Source: Bifidobacterium miconisargentati (GTDB lineage: Bacteria; Actinomycetota; Actinomycetes; Actinomycetales; Bifidobacteriaceae). From it: DNA of 64,000 nucleotides. The stretch spans positions 1 to 64,000 of the forward strand of contig NZ_JAHBBJ010000006.1 of the NCBI RefSeq assembly GCF_019331675.1, given 5' to 3'. Shown here piece after piece: positions 43,215-52,322 of the stretch. The notes beneath the pieces are model-generated. The model searched no databases and was not told the DNA's origin. It saw only the letters and a list, made by a program, of their open reading frames with translations. Every line of letters starts with the position of its first letter. Position 1 is the first letter of the stretch. A program made the translations under genes and the position numbers.

Positions 43215-43391
43215 TCACTGGATCGTGTCGCCGTACTTGTCGTGCCAGATCTTGTCGACCAGCGAGCTGACCTCGGCCCATGGGAACGCAATGTCGACCT
43301 GGAACTTGTATTGGAGCAGGAGACGAACCACTTTCTGACCGTTGTTGCATCCGTGGAACGTCACCTCTGCCCTCTCCGCGCAGAGCGGCAT
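43215..43391 (-). CDS. Small protein, 58 residues, unknown function
   Basis: This short gene encodes a 58-residue protein (MPLCAERAEVTFHGCNNGQK at its start, then KVVRLLLQYKFQVDIAFPWAE). It is rich in aromatic and hydrophobic residues, with two or three Cys (positions 4 and 15), and no clear signal peptide. GGGGA lies just upstream of the ATG. A stable 22-bp hairpin follows. Codon use is like that of a real gene, but I do not recognise a family. It could also be the tail of a decayed gene, since the frame is open upstream for a few codons. Confidence 0.5.
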   Translation of the reverse strand: MPLCAERAEVTFHGCNNGQKVVRLLLQYKFQVDIAFPWAEVSSLVDKIWHDKYGDTIQ

Positions 43392-43493
43392 GAATCCCCG
43401 TTCGACTAGCCGCGCTCGAGGTCATACGATGTGGTTCAAGGGAAATGATCCGGGAAGAAGGACGAGATGTCCGGCGACTAGGGAAGGAACGAC

Positions 43494-44777
43494 ATGCAAC
43501 GGTTCTGCACCAACTGCGGACACAAGCTCACTGATAATGCGAAATTCTGCGCCAACTGTGGCACGCCCGTGAATCGGGACCACAACTCGAATCCGATGCC
43601 GGCACCGGAGAACCCGACAATCAGGCACACCCCCGCCAACAGTTCCCAACCATCACCAACGGTACCTCAAATACCGTTGCCCTCCTCCGCTCGCCAACCG
43701 GAAACCATTCCGGTTCCGGCACCGAAACCCGCTCCCGCGACGATGCACACGGTCCGGAAATCAGTCAAACCCGAGCGTACCCCTGCCGACCGGGCGAAAA
43801 GCAGGCGGATGCTCACGGTGGTCGCCGCGACTCTCGCCGCTGCGTTAATCGTGACCGCAGCAGGAATCGGAGGCACCCGGCTATGGGCCAATCACAAGCA
43901 CCGGACCGCATTGGCTTCCTGCGAGACGGCGCAACAGTCCCAGCAGACCACGTACCAGAATTTGAAGAAACTGGCCAGTCAGGCCGACAAACTGTCAGCC
44001 CTCAACTCAGCCATGTACGACGATCAGCAGCTCCATGAAAAGCTGTTGGACCTCACCAAACAGGCCAAGAAGGCGCTCGGATACAATCAGTCCTGCTCCG
44101 CGTCCGATGCAACTGAGACACTCGATCAGACCACAGCGGCGCTATCGGGAGAAGCCGCCGGGAACAAGAAACTCGGAGCCTCTCTGTCCGACCAAATCAA
44201 GAAGGTGGAACGGAGCCAGGAATCCACCATCGACGTGAAGCTCGAACAGGTGATCCTGTCCGCCAAGGCCATGACCGGATACGGTTCGGACACGGTCAAG
44301 GACCCGACGACCATCGACAATCTGAAGGCCGCGCTATCCGACGCCGAAAGCGCGCGGCAATCCGACGACCCCGAGAAAAAGACCGAGGCATACGCCAACC
44401 TGATTGACGCGATCAATCAGGTGTCCGATTCCCAGCAGGCGCTCCTGGACGATTACCCATCCGGCACCTACTCCGCAACCAGCGAGTACAAAGGTATGAA
44501 GGGCACCCAGACCATCACGTTCGACGGGCAATCGGCCGACTCGGACATGACCATTACCGCCAGAGGCAAGAGCGTGAATGTCTCGATATCCTACGATGTC
44601 AAGCTCGACGGGGACACCGTGTACCTCACTCCGGTATCCGGATACAATTCCCTGACCGAAAGCAGCGACGTCAGTGAATTCGCCGCCAACCGAACCATGA
44701 CCTACGACCCCGATGCGGGCACACTCACCGAAGCAGGCCAGGATGGCAGCCCCGACGTCACCTTCCACAAGCAATGA
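43494..44777 (+). CDS. Zinc-ribbon membrane protein of unknown function
   Basis: The 427-residue protein starts with a double-CxxC zinc ribbon (C5-x2-C8, C19-x2-C22: FCTNCGHKLTDNAKFCANCG), then a Pro-rich linker (about 30-100). A single membrane segment (about 103-128) follows, then an outside domain that is helical (about 130-300) and ends in a beta-rich part (SGTYSATSEYKGMKGTQTI, about 325-427). Zinc-ribbon plus membrane plus extracellular domain is a common layout in Firmicutes and Actinobacteria, with unknown function. AAGGAA precedes the ATG. It lies as a single gene. Confidence 0.75.
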   Translation: MQRFCTNCGHKLTDNAKFCANCGTPVNRDHNSNPMPAPENPTIRHTPANSSQPSPTVPQIPLPSSARQPETIPVPAPKPAPATMHTVRKSVKPERTPADRAKSRRMLTVVAATLAAALIVTAAGIGGTRLWANHKHRTALASCETAQQSQQTTYQNLKKLASQADKLSALNSAMYDDQQLHEKLLDLTKQAKKALGYNQSCSASDATETLDQTTAALSGEAAGNKKLGASLSDQIKKVERSQESTIDVKLEQVILSAKAMTGYGSDTVKDPTTIDNLKAALSDAESARQSDDPEKKTEAYANLIDAINQVSDSQQALLDDYPSGTYSATSEYKGMKGTQTITFDGQSADSDMTITARGKSVNVSISYDVKLDGDTVYLTPVSGYNSLTESSDVSEFAANRTMTYDPDAGTLTEAGQDGSPDVTFHKQ

Positions 44778-45169
44778 CCATGCGGACCACCGGACCGGAG
44801 CAGCCCATGCCAGATTCCAGTTAACGACAGGATGATACCTTGGAAGCAGCGCTATTGAGGGATTATCCATGGAACATGGCGTCGGACAATAATCGGATTA
44901 GCCGACGGTTATTCCAGTTTCAGAAAACGCTTGACGGTCTGGGAAAAGCTGCAGAATGATCAAGATGAGAATATGAGAGTCGTTCCCCGGATTAACCGAA
45001 CCTATGCCGTGGCGCGTTCCCGTATGTCCTATAGGCCATTGCCAAGCTAGGTACGATGTTGTGTCCAAAGCTATGGTCGTGACTCGTAGCCAACAAAAAC
45101 ATGAACAGCATCGGAGTTTTGGGAAGTTGGGTTGGAGCCACTTGTATTGGGCTCCAACCCAACTTCTGC
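44778..45169. other. Intergenic region, no gene, GH1 terminator at right end
   Basis: No gene was found in these 392 bp. It ends with the hairpin at 45123-45166 belonging to the convergent GH1 gene. Confidence 0.5.
45123..45166 (-). terminator. Terminator of the GH1 operon
   Basis: A perfect 17-bp stem (45123-45139 with 45150-45166) with a 10-nt loop lies 4 bp past the GH1 stop. The sequence after it on the minus strand is not U-rich. Confidence 0.7.
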
Positions 45170-46360
45170 CTATCGCAGTGGGTGGAAGGCGGTGTTGGTC
45201 CTCGCGATGGCGCCGAGCCAGTTCAGGGATGGCCTGGGCTTGCGTTCGAAGGTTTCCTTGTCCCATCCGATCAGGCCGAACGTGGGGCCGAACGATCCCC
45301 ATTCGTAGTTGTCGAGCAGTGACCAGTGGATGTATCCGCGCACGTCGATGCCGTCATCCATCGCGTCGTGGAGCCCGGCGAGAGCGTCGAACGTGTAGTC
45401 GATGCGGCGTGTGTCGTCCGAGGTGGCCAGTCCGTTCTCGGTGACGAGGATCGGCGTGTGTCTGGCGACGTCCCAGGTGTGGCGGACGGCGATGCCGAGG
45501 GCGGCCGGGAAGTATTCCCATCCGGTGAGGGTGCGTTCCACGTCGTCCGCCATCGGCACGGGGCCGTTCTTGCCGATGAAGGTGCGCAGGTATGCCTGCA
45601 CGCCGATGAAATCGTCGCCGACGGCCGCTTCGGTGAAGTAGTCCTCGCGCGGGTACTGGTATTCCTCCATCTCCTTCTCGCAGCCGGGCATCGCGTGGAA
45701 CGCCTGGCAGGCGATCGTCCAGCCGACGTTCGCGTCCGGCAGCGCTGACTTGATGACGTCGCGGGCCATGTGGTGCGCGTCGACGAGCGCCTTGGAGATG
45801 ACCGGGTCGGGCGCGGGCAGCGACGCGGCGATGAAATCGGTGCCTTCGGTGCCGCCCTGGGTGAGCGCGACCATGTTCGGCTCGTTGATCGTGAAGATCC
45901 ACTTCACGTCGTGCAGGATCGGCAGCACATAGCGCACGTAGCGTTCGAACTTCTCGAGCGCGTCCGGTCGCTTCCAGCCGCCCTTGGCCGCGAACCACAG
46001 CGGCATGGTGAAGTGGTAGACGGTCACCATCGGTTCGACGCCGTACTCGTGGCACGTGTCGATCATCTGGCGGTAGTGCAGGAGTTCGGCGCGCGAGAAG
46101 CATCCCTCGGCCGGTTCGATGCGCGCCCATTCGATGCCGAACCGGTATGTGTCCAGGCCGGAGTCGGCGAGCAGTCGGATGTCCTCGCGGAAGCGGTTGT
46201 AGCTGTCGGCCGCGTCGCCGGACGGTTCCTTGACGTCGGTGCGGGGCGAGTGTTCGCGGGCCCACCAGTCGCTGGCGGTGTTGTTGCCCTCGATCTGGTG
46301 GCCGGCGGTGGCGGCACCCCAGTGGAAGCCGTCGGGGAATGCGTATGTCGGGGAGGTCAT
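45170..46360 (-). CDS. GH1 beta-glucosidase
   Basis: The 396-residue protein is a family 1 glycoside hydrolase: FHWGAATAGHQIEG at the N-terminus, the acid/base Glu in TINEPN (E160) and the nucleophile Glu in LVTENG (E308), then RGYIHWSLLDNYEW, which binds the glycone. There is no signal peptide. Members cleave beta-glucosides or 6-phospho-beta-glucosides. The neighbouring genes are an ABC importer, not a PTS, so an unphosphorylated beta-glucoside is the likely substrate. It is the last gene of the operon (binding protein, two permeases, GH1). Confidence 0.9.
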   Translation of the reverse strand: MTSPTYAFPDGFHWGAATAGHQIEGNNTASDWWAREHSPRTDVKEPSGDAADSYNRFREDIRLLADSGLDTYRFGIEWARIEPAEGCFSRAELLHYRQMIDTCHEYGVEPMVTVYHFTMPLWFAAKGGWKRPDALEKFERYVRYVLPILHDVKWIFTINEPNMVALTQGGTEGTDFIAASLPAPDPVISKALVDAHHMARDVIKSALPDANVGWTIACQAFHAMPGCEKEMEEYQYPREDYFTEAAVGDDFIGVQAYLRTFIGKNGPVPMADDVERTLTGWEYFPAALGIAVRHTWDVARHTPILVTENGLATSDDTRRIDYTFDALAGLHDAMDDGIDVRGYIHWSLLDNYEWGSFGPTFGLIGWDKETFERKPRPSLNWLGAIARTNTAFHPLR

Positions 46361-46411
46361 GGTGTCGGACTCCTTTGTCGGTTGCGTAGTTGTATCGGTG
46401 TGGTTGTCGGT

Positions 46412-47287
46412 TTACTTGATGCCGGTCATGGCGACGCCCTGGATGAAGTAGCGCTGCAGGAAGACGAACAGGAGCAGGATCGGGGTGATGACCAGCACAG
46501 CGCCGGCGAGCAGGACGCTGTAGTTCGTCGCGTTCTGTCCGGTGGAGTACAGGGACAGGGCCACGGGCAGCGTGTACATCTCCTCGGATTGTGCGGAGAC
46601 CAACGGCCACAGGAAGTTGTTCCAGCTGGACAGGAACGTGAGGATGGACAGGGTGGCCAGGGCCGGGCCGCACTGCGGCATGATGATCTGGAAGAAGATG
46701 CGCAGCTCGCCGGCGCCGTCCATGCGGGCGGCCTCCATGAGCGCGTCCGGGATGCCGCCGATGAACTGGCGCATGAGGAACACGCCGATGGGCTGGCACA
46801 GGAACGGCAGGATCAGGGCCGCGTAGGTGTTGGACAGGTGCAGGTTCGAGATGATCACGAACAGCGGCACGAACGTCGCCACGCTCGGCACCATCAGGGT
46901 GACCATGACCGCGCCGAACAGGATGTTCTTGCCGGCGAAGTCCATCTTGGCCAGCGCGTAGCCGACCATCGAGCAGAACACGATGTTGCCGAGCACGGTG
47001 ATCACGGCGACCACGAGGCTGTTGGTGAAGAACGAGCCGAAGTTCAGCTGGGTGAACCACTGCGTGAAGTTCGCGAGGGTGGCGTGCTCGGGCAGCAGCT
47101 TCGGTGGTTTGGCGAGGATCTCGCGCTGGGTCTTGAGCGAGCCGAGAGCCATCCACAGGAACGGGAAGATCCAGACCACGCCGATCAGCGCGAGGATGAT
47201 GTAGGAGATGCCGCGGCCCTTGATGAACCGCTGGCCAAGGGAGAGCTTGTTGTCCGGGATGATTGCTGACTGCGTCGTGGCGCTCAT
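46412..47287 (-). CDS. ABC sugar transporter, MalG-type permease
   Basis: The protein (about 291 residues) has six membrane segments and the EAA loop (AARMDGAGELRIFFQIIMPQCGPALAT), the site of contact with the ATPase. The late LAGAVLVITPILLLFVFLQRYFI and the C-terminal QGVAMTGIK are typical of CUT1-family MalG proteins. It pairs with the MalF-like permease just upstream. No ATPase gene is in the operon; CUT1 systems of Bifidobacterium often share an unlinked MsmK-type ATPase. The ATG at 47287 or 47308 may be the start. Confidence 0.88.
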   Translation of the reverse strand: MSATTQSAIIPDNKLSLGQRFIKGRGISYIILALIGVVWIFPFLWMALGSLKTQREILAKPPKLLPEHATLANFTQWFTQLNFGSFFTNSLVVAVITVLGNIVFCSMVGYALAKMDFAGKNILFGAVMVTLMVPSVATFVPLFVIISNLHLSNTYAALILPFLCQPIGVFLMRQFIGGIPDALMEAARMDGAGELRIFFQIIMPQCGPALATLSILTFLSSWNNFLWPLVSAQSEEMYTLPVALSLYSTGQNATNYSVLLAGAVLVITPILLLFVFLQRYFIQGVAMTGIK

Positions 47288-47319
47288 GTCATGTCTCTTT
47301 TCAGTCATGTCGTTTCTGG

Positions 47320-48237
47320 TCAGTCGTCGGAGCGCAGGATGCGGAACTGCAGCGCACTCACCAGCGCGATGATGACGAACAGCACCCAGCTGGCGGCTGA
47401 GGCGATGCCGTACTGGCCGAATCCGAACTTCTGGTAGACGTAGTATGCGGCGGACAGGGTCGAGTCGAGCGGGCCGCCCTGCGTCATGACAAATGATTCC
47501 TCAAAGAATTGAAGATACGCCACGGACAGCAGCACTGCGCCAAGCAGCAATGTGGGCTTGAGCAGCGGCAACGTAATCGACCAGAAAGTGCGCCACTCGC
47601 TGGCTCCGTCAATAGCTGCAGCTTCCTTGAGCTCTTCCGGGATTGCCTGCAGACCGGCCAAGAAGATTATCATCAATGTGCCCATGTTCCGCCAGATTGT
47701 CATAACCATTAACGCGGGAAGGGCGTAATGAGTGTCGTGCAACCAGTCTGGTCCTTCTATCCCAATCATTGCGAGCAAGGAATTGAGCAATCCGTCTGCT
47801 TGTAAGATGTAGCGCCAGACCACGGAGACCGCGACGACGCTGGCTACGACCGGAGCATAGAACAGCGCGCGGAAGAAAGCGTTTACATGCTGTAATCCCT
47901 TATCAAGTGCTACCGCGAATGCAAGGGCAATAATCATGGTGATAGGCAGACCCACAATTACGAAGATGGCGGTGACTTGTAGCGAATGCAGGAATCGAGC
48001 ATCAGAAAACAGTGTGAGGTATTGCTTGAACCCCACGAAATTCACATTGAATGGGGTGCGCAAATCTCGAGAGGTGATGTCAGTCAAGGACATCGTCATG
48101 GAAGAAACGAGAGGTATAAGCATGAACACGCAGAAGATGACTGCGAACGGCAATGCAAATCCCCATGCAAGAAGTGTCCGGCGACGGCGAAGGGCGTTGC
48201 CGCTACCCTTCGCCGTGTCTGATGTGCGTTTGGTCAT
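47320..48237 (-). CDS. ABC sugar transporter, MalF-type permease
   Basis: The 305-residue protein has six membrane segments and an EAA loop (KEAAAIDGASEWRTFWSITLPLLKP). The strand VVSVVAVSVVWRYIL precedes it. It pairs with the MalG-type permease for a CUT1-family sugar importer. The GC content drops inside this gene: the last coding part (about 47320-47480) is GC-rich, the rest and the binding-protein gene are clearly less so. This suggests a recombination joint within the gene. It is upstream of the MalG-type gene by 32 bp. Confidence 0.88.
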   Translation of the reverse strand: MTKRTSDTAKGSGNALRRRRTLLAWGFALPFAVIFCVFMLIPLVSSMTMSLTDITSRDLRTPFNVNFVGFKQYLTLFSDARFLHSLQVTAIFVIVGLPITMIIALAFAVALDKGLQHVNAFFRALFYAPVVASVVAVSVVWRYILQADGLLNSLLAMIGIEGPDWLHDTHYALPALMVMTIWRNMGTLMIIFLAGLQAIPEELKEAAAIDGASEWRTFWSITLPLLKPTLLLGAVLLSVAYLQFFEESFVMTQGGPLDSTLSAAYYVYQKFGFGQYGIASAASWVLFVIIALVSALQFRILRSDD

Positions 48238-48274
48238 TATTTGTTACCTCGGCAACGGATCATACTCGACTGGA

Positions 48275-49552
48275 TCACTCACCGGTGCCAATCGAATCAG
48301 CTTCGGCCTGCAGCTTTTTAAGTCCGTCGTCCACGCTGATTTGGCCTTTATGAATTTGTTCCATTATCCGGTCACCAGCAGCGGATACCTGCGCCCAAGT
48401 CACAACAGCAGGGGGTGCAGATGTACTCTTTAGCTGAGTTCCATAGGCTTTCAATTTGTCGTCCTTGGCTAAAGTATCAGACTCCCAAGCTTTCTGGGAA
48501 GATGGAAGAACTGAGGCTTTCTGATACCAATTGACTTGTGTTTCCGGTTCGGTCATCCACTGGATAAATTTCCATGCAGACTGTTTGTTTTGGGCTTCGT
48601 CCATTACGACAAAATCTGCGCCTCCGACAAATGATGTAGATGAAACGCTGCCTTTGGGGATAGCGGCCGTGGCATATGTGTTTGGATCTCCGCCTTGGGT
48701 GGCTATCTGACTGATAGTCGTCGGTCCGCCCGTCATAATCGGTGTCTCTCCGTTCACAAACTGAGTGATTGAAACGCCTGGCGTTGCGTCAAAGCCAGTG
48801 CTTGATAGACCTTCTTTGAAGAATTGGTCTATATATTCCGTGGCTTCCTTCATCTCTGGGGTGTCAAGAGTCCACTTCTTCTGATCATTCATCAGTGAAA
48901 CCCCGTCAGAGAAATACGCCCAAAGCGTTCCCTGCCATGTATCCGCTCCCGATGCCGCAATGAACATTCCATTTTTGACGCCCTCAACAGATTTCACGTC
49001 TTTGGCCATCTGCTGGAGCTCTTCAAGGGTCTCGGGAGGCTTGTTCCATCCGGCCTTGCTCGCAATATCTGTGCGATAGTACAAAACATGACTATCGACG
49101 TACCAGGGAACCCCGAGTTGAACACCGTTGACCTGCCCGGTCTTCAACGGTCCATCCGAGAAGTCTGCCAAGTCAAAATTCTCCGGGACTTCCGAAAAAG
49201 CGTTTGAAAAATCTGCCATCCACGTTGTTCCCATTTGCATCACATCTGGGACCTTTCCGGCAGCAATTGCTGTCTGAATTTTGTCATGAGCGGAAGCCCA
49301 TGGAATGGCAGTAACCTTTACCTTGACATCAGGATTTTCCTTTTCGAAACCTTTGACGAAGTCGCCCAGTAAATCGCCTTCATTGCCCATTGCCCAAACG
49401 GTTACCTCGCCAGTGGCTTTACCTGAATCGATGGTAGTTACATTGTTGGCATCAGTGGAACTACCATTCGTGCGGCCGCATCCCGCCAGACTTGCTAATA
49501 GCATGATGCTAGTAACAGCTGCAATTGAAATCTTCGATATGCTTCGTCTCAT
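48275..49552 (-). CDS. ABC sugar-binding lipoprotein
   Basis: The 425-residue protein has a lipoprotein signal (basic MRRSISK, hydrophobic core, lipobox LAGC near residue 22-25), so it is anchored on the outside of the membrane. The rest is a family 1 extracellular solute-binding protein: GEVTVWAMGNEGD, then FEKENPDVKVKVTAIPW and YYRTDIASKAGW. It delivers sugar to the two permeases downstream. It is less GC-rich than neighbouring genes. Two operator-like sites lie upstream. Beta-glucosides or cello-oligosaccharides are likely ligands, by context. Confidence 0.9.
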   Translation of the reverse strand: MRRSISKISIAAVTSIMLLASLAGCGRTNGSSTDANNVTTIDSGKATGEVTVWAMGNEGDLLGDFVKGFEKENPDVKVKVTAIPWASAHDKIQTAIAAGKVPDVMQMGTTWMADFSNAFSEVPENFDLADFSDGPLKTGQVNGVQLGVPWYVDSHVLYYRTDIASKAGWNKPPETLEELQQMAKDVKSVEGVKNGMFIAASGADTWQGTLWAYFSDGVSLMNDQKKWTLDTPEMKEATEYIDQFFKEGLSSTGFDATPGVSITQFVNGETPIMTGGPTTISQIATQGGDPNTYATAAIPKGSVSSTSFVGGADFVVMDEAQNKQSAWKFIQWMTEPETQVNWYQKASVLPSSQKAWESDTLAKDDKLKAYGTQLKSTSAPPAVVTWAQVSAAGDRIMEQIHKGQISVDDGLKKLQAEADSIGTGE

Positions 49553-49590
49553 CGAGTTCCTCCTTGAACTTTCGTTGCAATCCGTAAGTT

Positions 49591-49626
49591 TAACCGCTTA
49601 GATTGCAAGCACTATCTAAGCGCATA
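49591..49626. promoter_or_regulatory. Two opposed LacI-type operator candidates upstream of the sugar-binding gene
   Basis: TAACCGCTTAGAT (49591-49603) and, on the other strand, TATGCGCTTAGAT (49614-49626 inverted) share the core CGCTTAGAT. They lie 39-74 bp before the binding-protein start. The LacI-family gene is transcribed toward them from the right, so it is the likely repressor. Confidence 0.55.
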
Positions 49627-49773
49627 GATTCTGTTTTGTCAAATCAGAAACTCGTTCGACAGGTCATAACATATGCATGTGTCACTTATCAAATGACAAT
49701 GACATGGGTGATGGGCGCACGCTTAGGAGAAATCTTATTGGCAACTGATTAACACTGACGATTATTAGAGATA

Positions 49774-50877
49774 TCAGCAGCAACCGCAACTTTCACGCAC
49801 AAGTAGACGCACCGGAACCTGATAGCATTTATTCGTTTCCCATGGAATTCCTGCTTGTTCATCGAGCAAGCGTGCGGCTAAGCGCCCCATCGCCTCCATA
49901 GGTTGGCGAACTGTCGTCAGGCTGGGAGACATAACACGACTGGCAAGCACACCGTCAAAGCCTGTCACAATCACATCGTGTGGTATATCAAGCCCCGCAT
50001 CGCGTAATACTTGAATAACCTCGAACGCCGTTTGGTCATTCGCGCATACTAAAGCTTGAGGCAGTCTTCCATTTTCAATGGCTTCGCATAATCCCACTAG
50101 TCGTACGTCCGCATTCGCCATGCTGTTATCGTCTAAAGGCCGCGTTGGAACCTCCAAGCCACGGTCGTGAAGATATTTACAAAGAGCTGCAAATCTTGAG
50201 CAAGTATCGTAATTGCTGCAATCACCTATGAATTCGACACGACGGACATCGTGGACAAGAATCAGATGCTCAACGATCTGACGAATACCAGACTCATTGT
50301 CACATGTGATACATGCTAATGGATCCTCAACTGCCCCTTGGCTCAGCCTTACGACCGGAATATTGCGGCACAGCGTTCGAAAAGGCAGCATGTCGCTATA
50401 TCGGCTTGGAAAGACGGCTAAACCATCGACGCGTCCGGCAACTTCCATGATATCTTCGCCAGCGCCTGTCAACGCAGTTGTCCCCAAGAGAACGTTTCGG
50501 CCGCGATGCCAACTCTCGAGTTCGAATCCTCGTTGCACTTCGTCCACATATAGCGGATATGCCAGAACACTTGGTCCGTCACCCTCGTCTAGGTGCGGAA
50601 TATCCTCTTCGCGTGCTGCGAAATCTCCTTCGTCGTCAAGTGGCCTATCTATAAGCATATCGAATGAATACAGGCCTAACACACCAGTCTGTCCTCGGGC
50701 GAGTCCCCTGGCATTCGCATTAGGAACGTAGTCAAGTTCTTTGGCAGCAGCAAGTACCCTTTCTCGGGTTTCCGGCCTGACTATGTCTGGACGGCGGAAA
50801 GTGAATGAGACCGTGGCCGTGGATACGCCTGCCCGCTCCGCTACGTCATACACCGTCGTTCTACGCATAAACACCAT
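49774..50877 (-). CDS. LacI-family regulator of the beta-glucoside operon
   Basis: The 367-residue protein has a LacI HTH and hinge at the N-terminus (TVYDVAERAGVSTATVSFTF, about 7-26) followed by the periplasmic-binding-protein-like effector domain. ALVCANDQTAFEVIQVLRDAG and VTGFDGV are typical. It ends in CGCC. The gene lies directly upstream of the binding-protein gene on the same strand (221 bp between), with paired operator candidates in that gap. It is less GC-rich than most of the window, like the operon it controls. It probably represses the operon in the absence of the beta-glucoside. Confidence 0.87.
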   Translation of the reverse strand: MVFMRRTTVYDVAERAGVSTATVSFTFRRPDIVRPETRERVLAAAKELDYVPNANARGLARGQTGVLGLYSFDMLIDRPLDDEGDFAAREEDIPHLDEGDGPSVLAYPLYVDEVQRGFELESWHRGRNVLLGTTALTGAGEDIMEVAGRVDGLAVFPSRYSDMLPFRTLCRNIPVVRLSQGAVEDPLACITCDNESGIRQIVEHLILVHDVRRVEFIGDCSNYDTCSRFAALCKYLHDRGLEVPTRPLDDNSMANADVRLVGLCEAIENGRLPQALVCANDQTAFEVIQVLRDAGLDIPHDVIVTGFDGVLASRVMSPSLTTVRQPMEAMGRLAARLLDEQAGIPWETNKCYQVPVRLLVRESCGCC

Positions 50878-51066
50878 TTTACAGGTTCCATTTTATCTGA
50901 CATCTATGAGTTCTCCTTGGATGTCAAAAAGGTGCATCCTAGACTGAGCGGAATCGTAATTACCACGGTTTCCTATATTCATCTCGTCTTGTCAGATAGC
51001 ACCGGTTGAGTGTTCGTGTATTTAGTAGGCAGCTTGTATGACAGGGGTGAGTGCGACACGCCGAAT

Positions 51067-51150
51067 AATAAACGTATAGCTTTCTTTGCGAATCAATTTG
51101 ACATCGAATCCAAACGAGTGTTATGGTTTAACACATACTAAACGATTAGC
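51067..51150 (+). promoter_or_regulatory. Two LacI-type operators upstream of the second LacI gene
   Basis: AATAAACGTATAGC (51067-51080) and CTAAACGATTAGC (51138-51150) share TAAACGWWTAGC with a third site at 52267-52279 before the kinase gene. The central CG and the symmetric A/T flanks are typical of LacI operators. The second site is 13 bp before the start codon, so autorepression is likely. Confidence 0.65.
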
Positions 51151-51163
51151 AAAGGAGCCCATC

Positions 51164-52210
51164 GTGAACAGGAGACCGACATTGAAGGACGTTGGCGCCG
51201 CAGCCGGCGTTTCCGTCTACGTCGCGTCCCGCGCGCTGCGCGGCGAGAGCGGCGTCGCGGCCTCCACCCGCGCCCGCGTCGTAGACGCCGCCGCGAGGCT
51301 CGGCTACGTGCGCAACGAGATGGCGGCGGGGCTGAAGATGAGGTCCAGCCACACCGTGGGCATCCTGACCGCCTCGGGACGCAACCAGTACTATTCGATG
51401 CTCGCTCAGGCGATCGACAACACCCTGCACGAGTACGGGTACTTCGCCGTGACCACGGACATGATCAAGGACCGCACGAACGCCCAGGAGTCCGAGGAGG
51501 AGTCGGTCCGTCTCCTGCTCGAGCAGCGTCCGGCGGCCATCATCGCCACCTACCTGCTACGGCCCGAATCGCTCGCGATCATCGACGGCATGAACGTTCC
51601 GGTCGTGTTCGTGGATTCGCCGCCCGAATCCGGCAACTACCCGTTCGTGGGCAGCGACAACTACCAGGCTGGGCGAATCGCGGGAGATTACCTGGGAAAA
51701 CGTGGACATGAGAGGGCCACGGTGCTCGCCTTCCCCCGCATCTGGTCCACGTTCAACGCCAGAACACGCGGCTTCGAGGACGCGGCGGAGAAGCATGGAA
51801 TGCAGGTCCACGTGTGCGAGACCCGCGACAACGACCCGGAATCGGCGTTCGAGACGTTCGACGGGCTGCTGGAACGCAGCAAGCCATCGGAGTGGCCGGA
51901 TGCGGTGTTCGCGCTCAACACGATGATGGTCATGGGTGCGTTCCGCTCGCTCAAGGAACGTGGAGTCAAGGTCGGTAAGGACATCTCGCTGATCGCGATA
52001 GACGACTTCGACTGGGCTCCCCTGCTGCAGCCTCCACTGACCGTGGTGGCGCAGAACATGGAGGAGATCGGCCGACAGGCCGCCCGGTTCGTGATTGACG
52101 CCATCAAGGGCAACGCCCTGAACGGACAGCAGCTCACCATCGGAGTGACGCTCGTCGAACGGGGCTCGGTGGCCGACCGCACTTCCCCACGGAAATCCCG
52201 GGGGGGGTAA
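51164..52210 (+). CDS. LacI-family regulator of the anhydro-sugar kinase/ABC operon
   Basis: The 348-residue protein has the LacI HTH (RRPTLKDVGAAAGVSVYVASRALRG at its start) and an effector domain (VFVDSPPESGNYPFVGSDNY, AGRIAGDYLGKRGHERATVL). A GTG start at 51164 follows AAAGGAG by 8 bp. Matching operators lie upstream of it and upstream of the kinase gene, so it probably controls itself and the downstream operon. The gene ends in a run of eight G (52200-52207) directly before the stop; slippage there would only change the last few residues. A terminator separates it from the kinase gene. Confidence 0.87.
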   Translation: MNRRPTLKDVGAAAGVSVYVASRALRGESGVAASTRARVVDAAARLGYVRNEMAAGLKMRSSHTVGILTASGRNQYYSMLAQAIDNTLHEYGYFAVTTDMIKDRTNAQESEEESVRLLLEQRPAAIIATYLLRPESLAIIDGMNVPVVFVDSPPESGNYPFVGSDNYQAGRIAGDYLGKRGHERATVLAFPRIWSTFNARTRGFEDAAEKHGMQVHVCETRDNDPESAFETFDGLLERSKPSEWPDAVFALNTMMVMGAFRSLKERGVKVGKDISLIAIDDFDWAPLLQPPLTVVAQNMEEIGRQAARFVIDAIKGNALNGQQLTIGVTLVERGSVADRTSPRKSRGG

Positions 52211-52227
52211 AGGCCAATAAGGGTTTA

Positions 52228-52255
52228 GGACCCTGAACTTCAGGGTCCGTTTTTA
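52228..52255 (+). terminator. Terminator after the LacI gene
   Basis: GGACCCTG (52228-52235) and CAGGGTCC (52241-52248) form a stem with a 5-nt loop, followed by GTTTTT. A canonical rho-independent terminator. Confidence 0.85.
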
Positions 52256-52266
52256 ATAACTAAAAA

Positions 52267-52279
52267 ATAAACGTTTAGC
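52267..52279 (+). promoter_or_regulatory. LacI-type operator upstream of the kinase gene
   Basis: ATAAACGTTTAGC matches the two sites upstream of the LacI gene and has the best symmetry (TAAACGTTTA). It lies 44 bp before the kinase start. Confidence 0.7.
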
Positions 52280-52322
52280 ATAATCAGCCAAACAAAAACA
52301 AACACAAGCAAAGGAGCTTTCC

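Noticed and set aside
45354..47156. Minus-strand open frame of 600 codons
   Set aside because: Overlaps the GH1 and MalG-type genes in a shifted frame, with Arg/His/Pro-rich low-complexity sequence.
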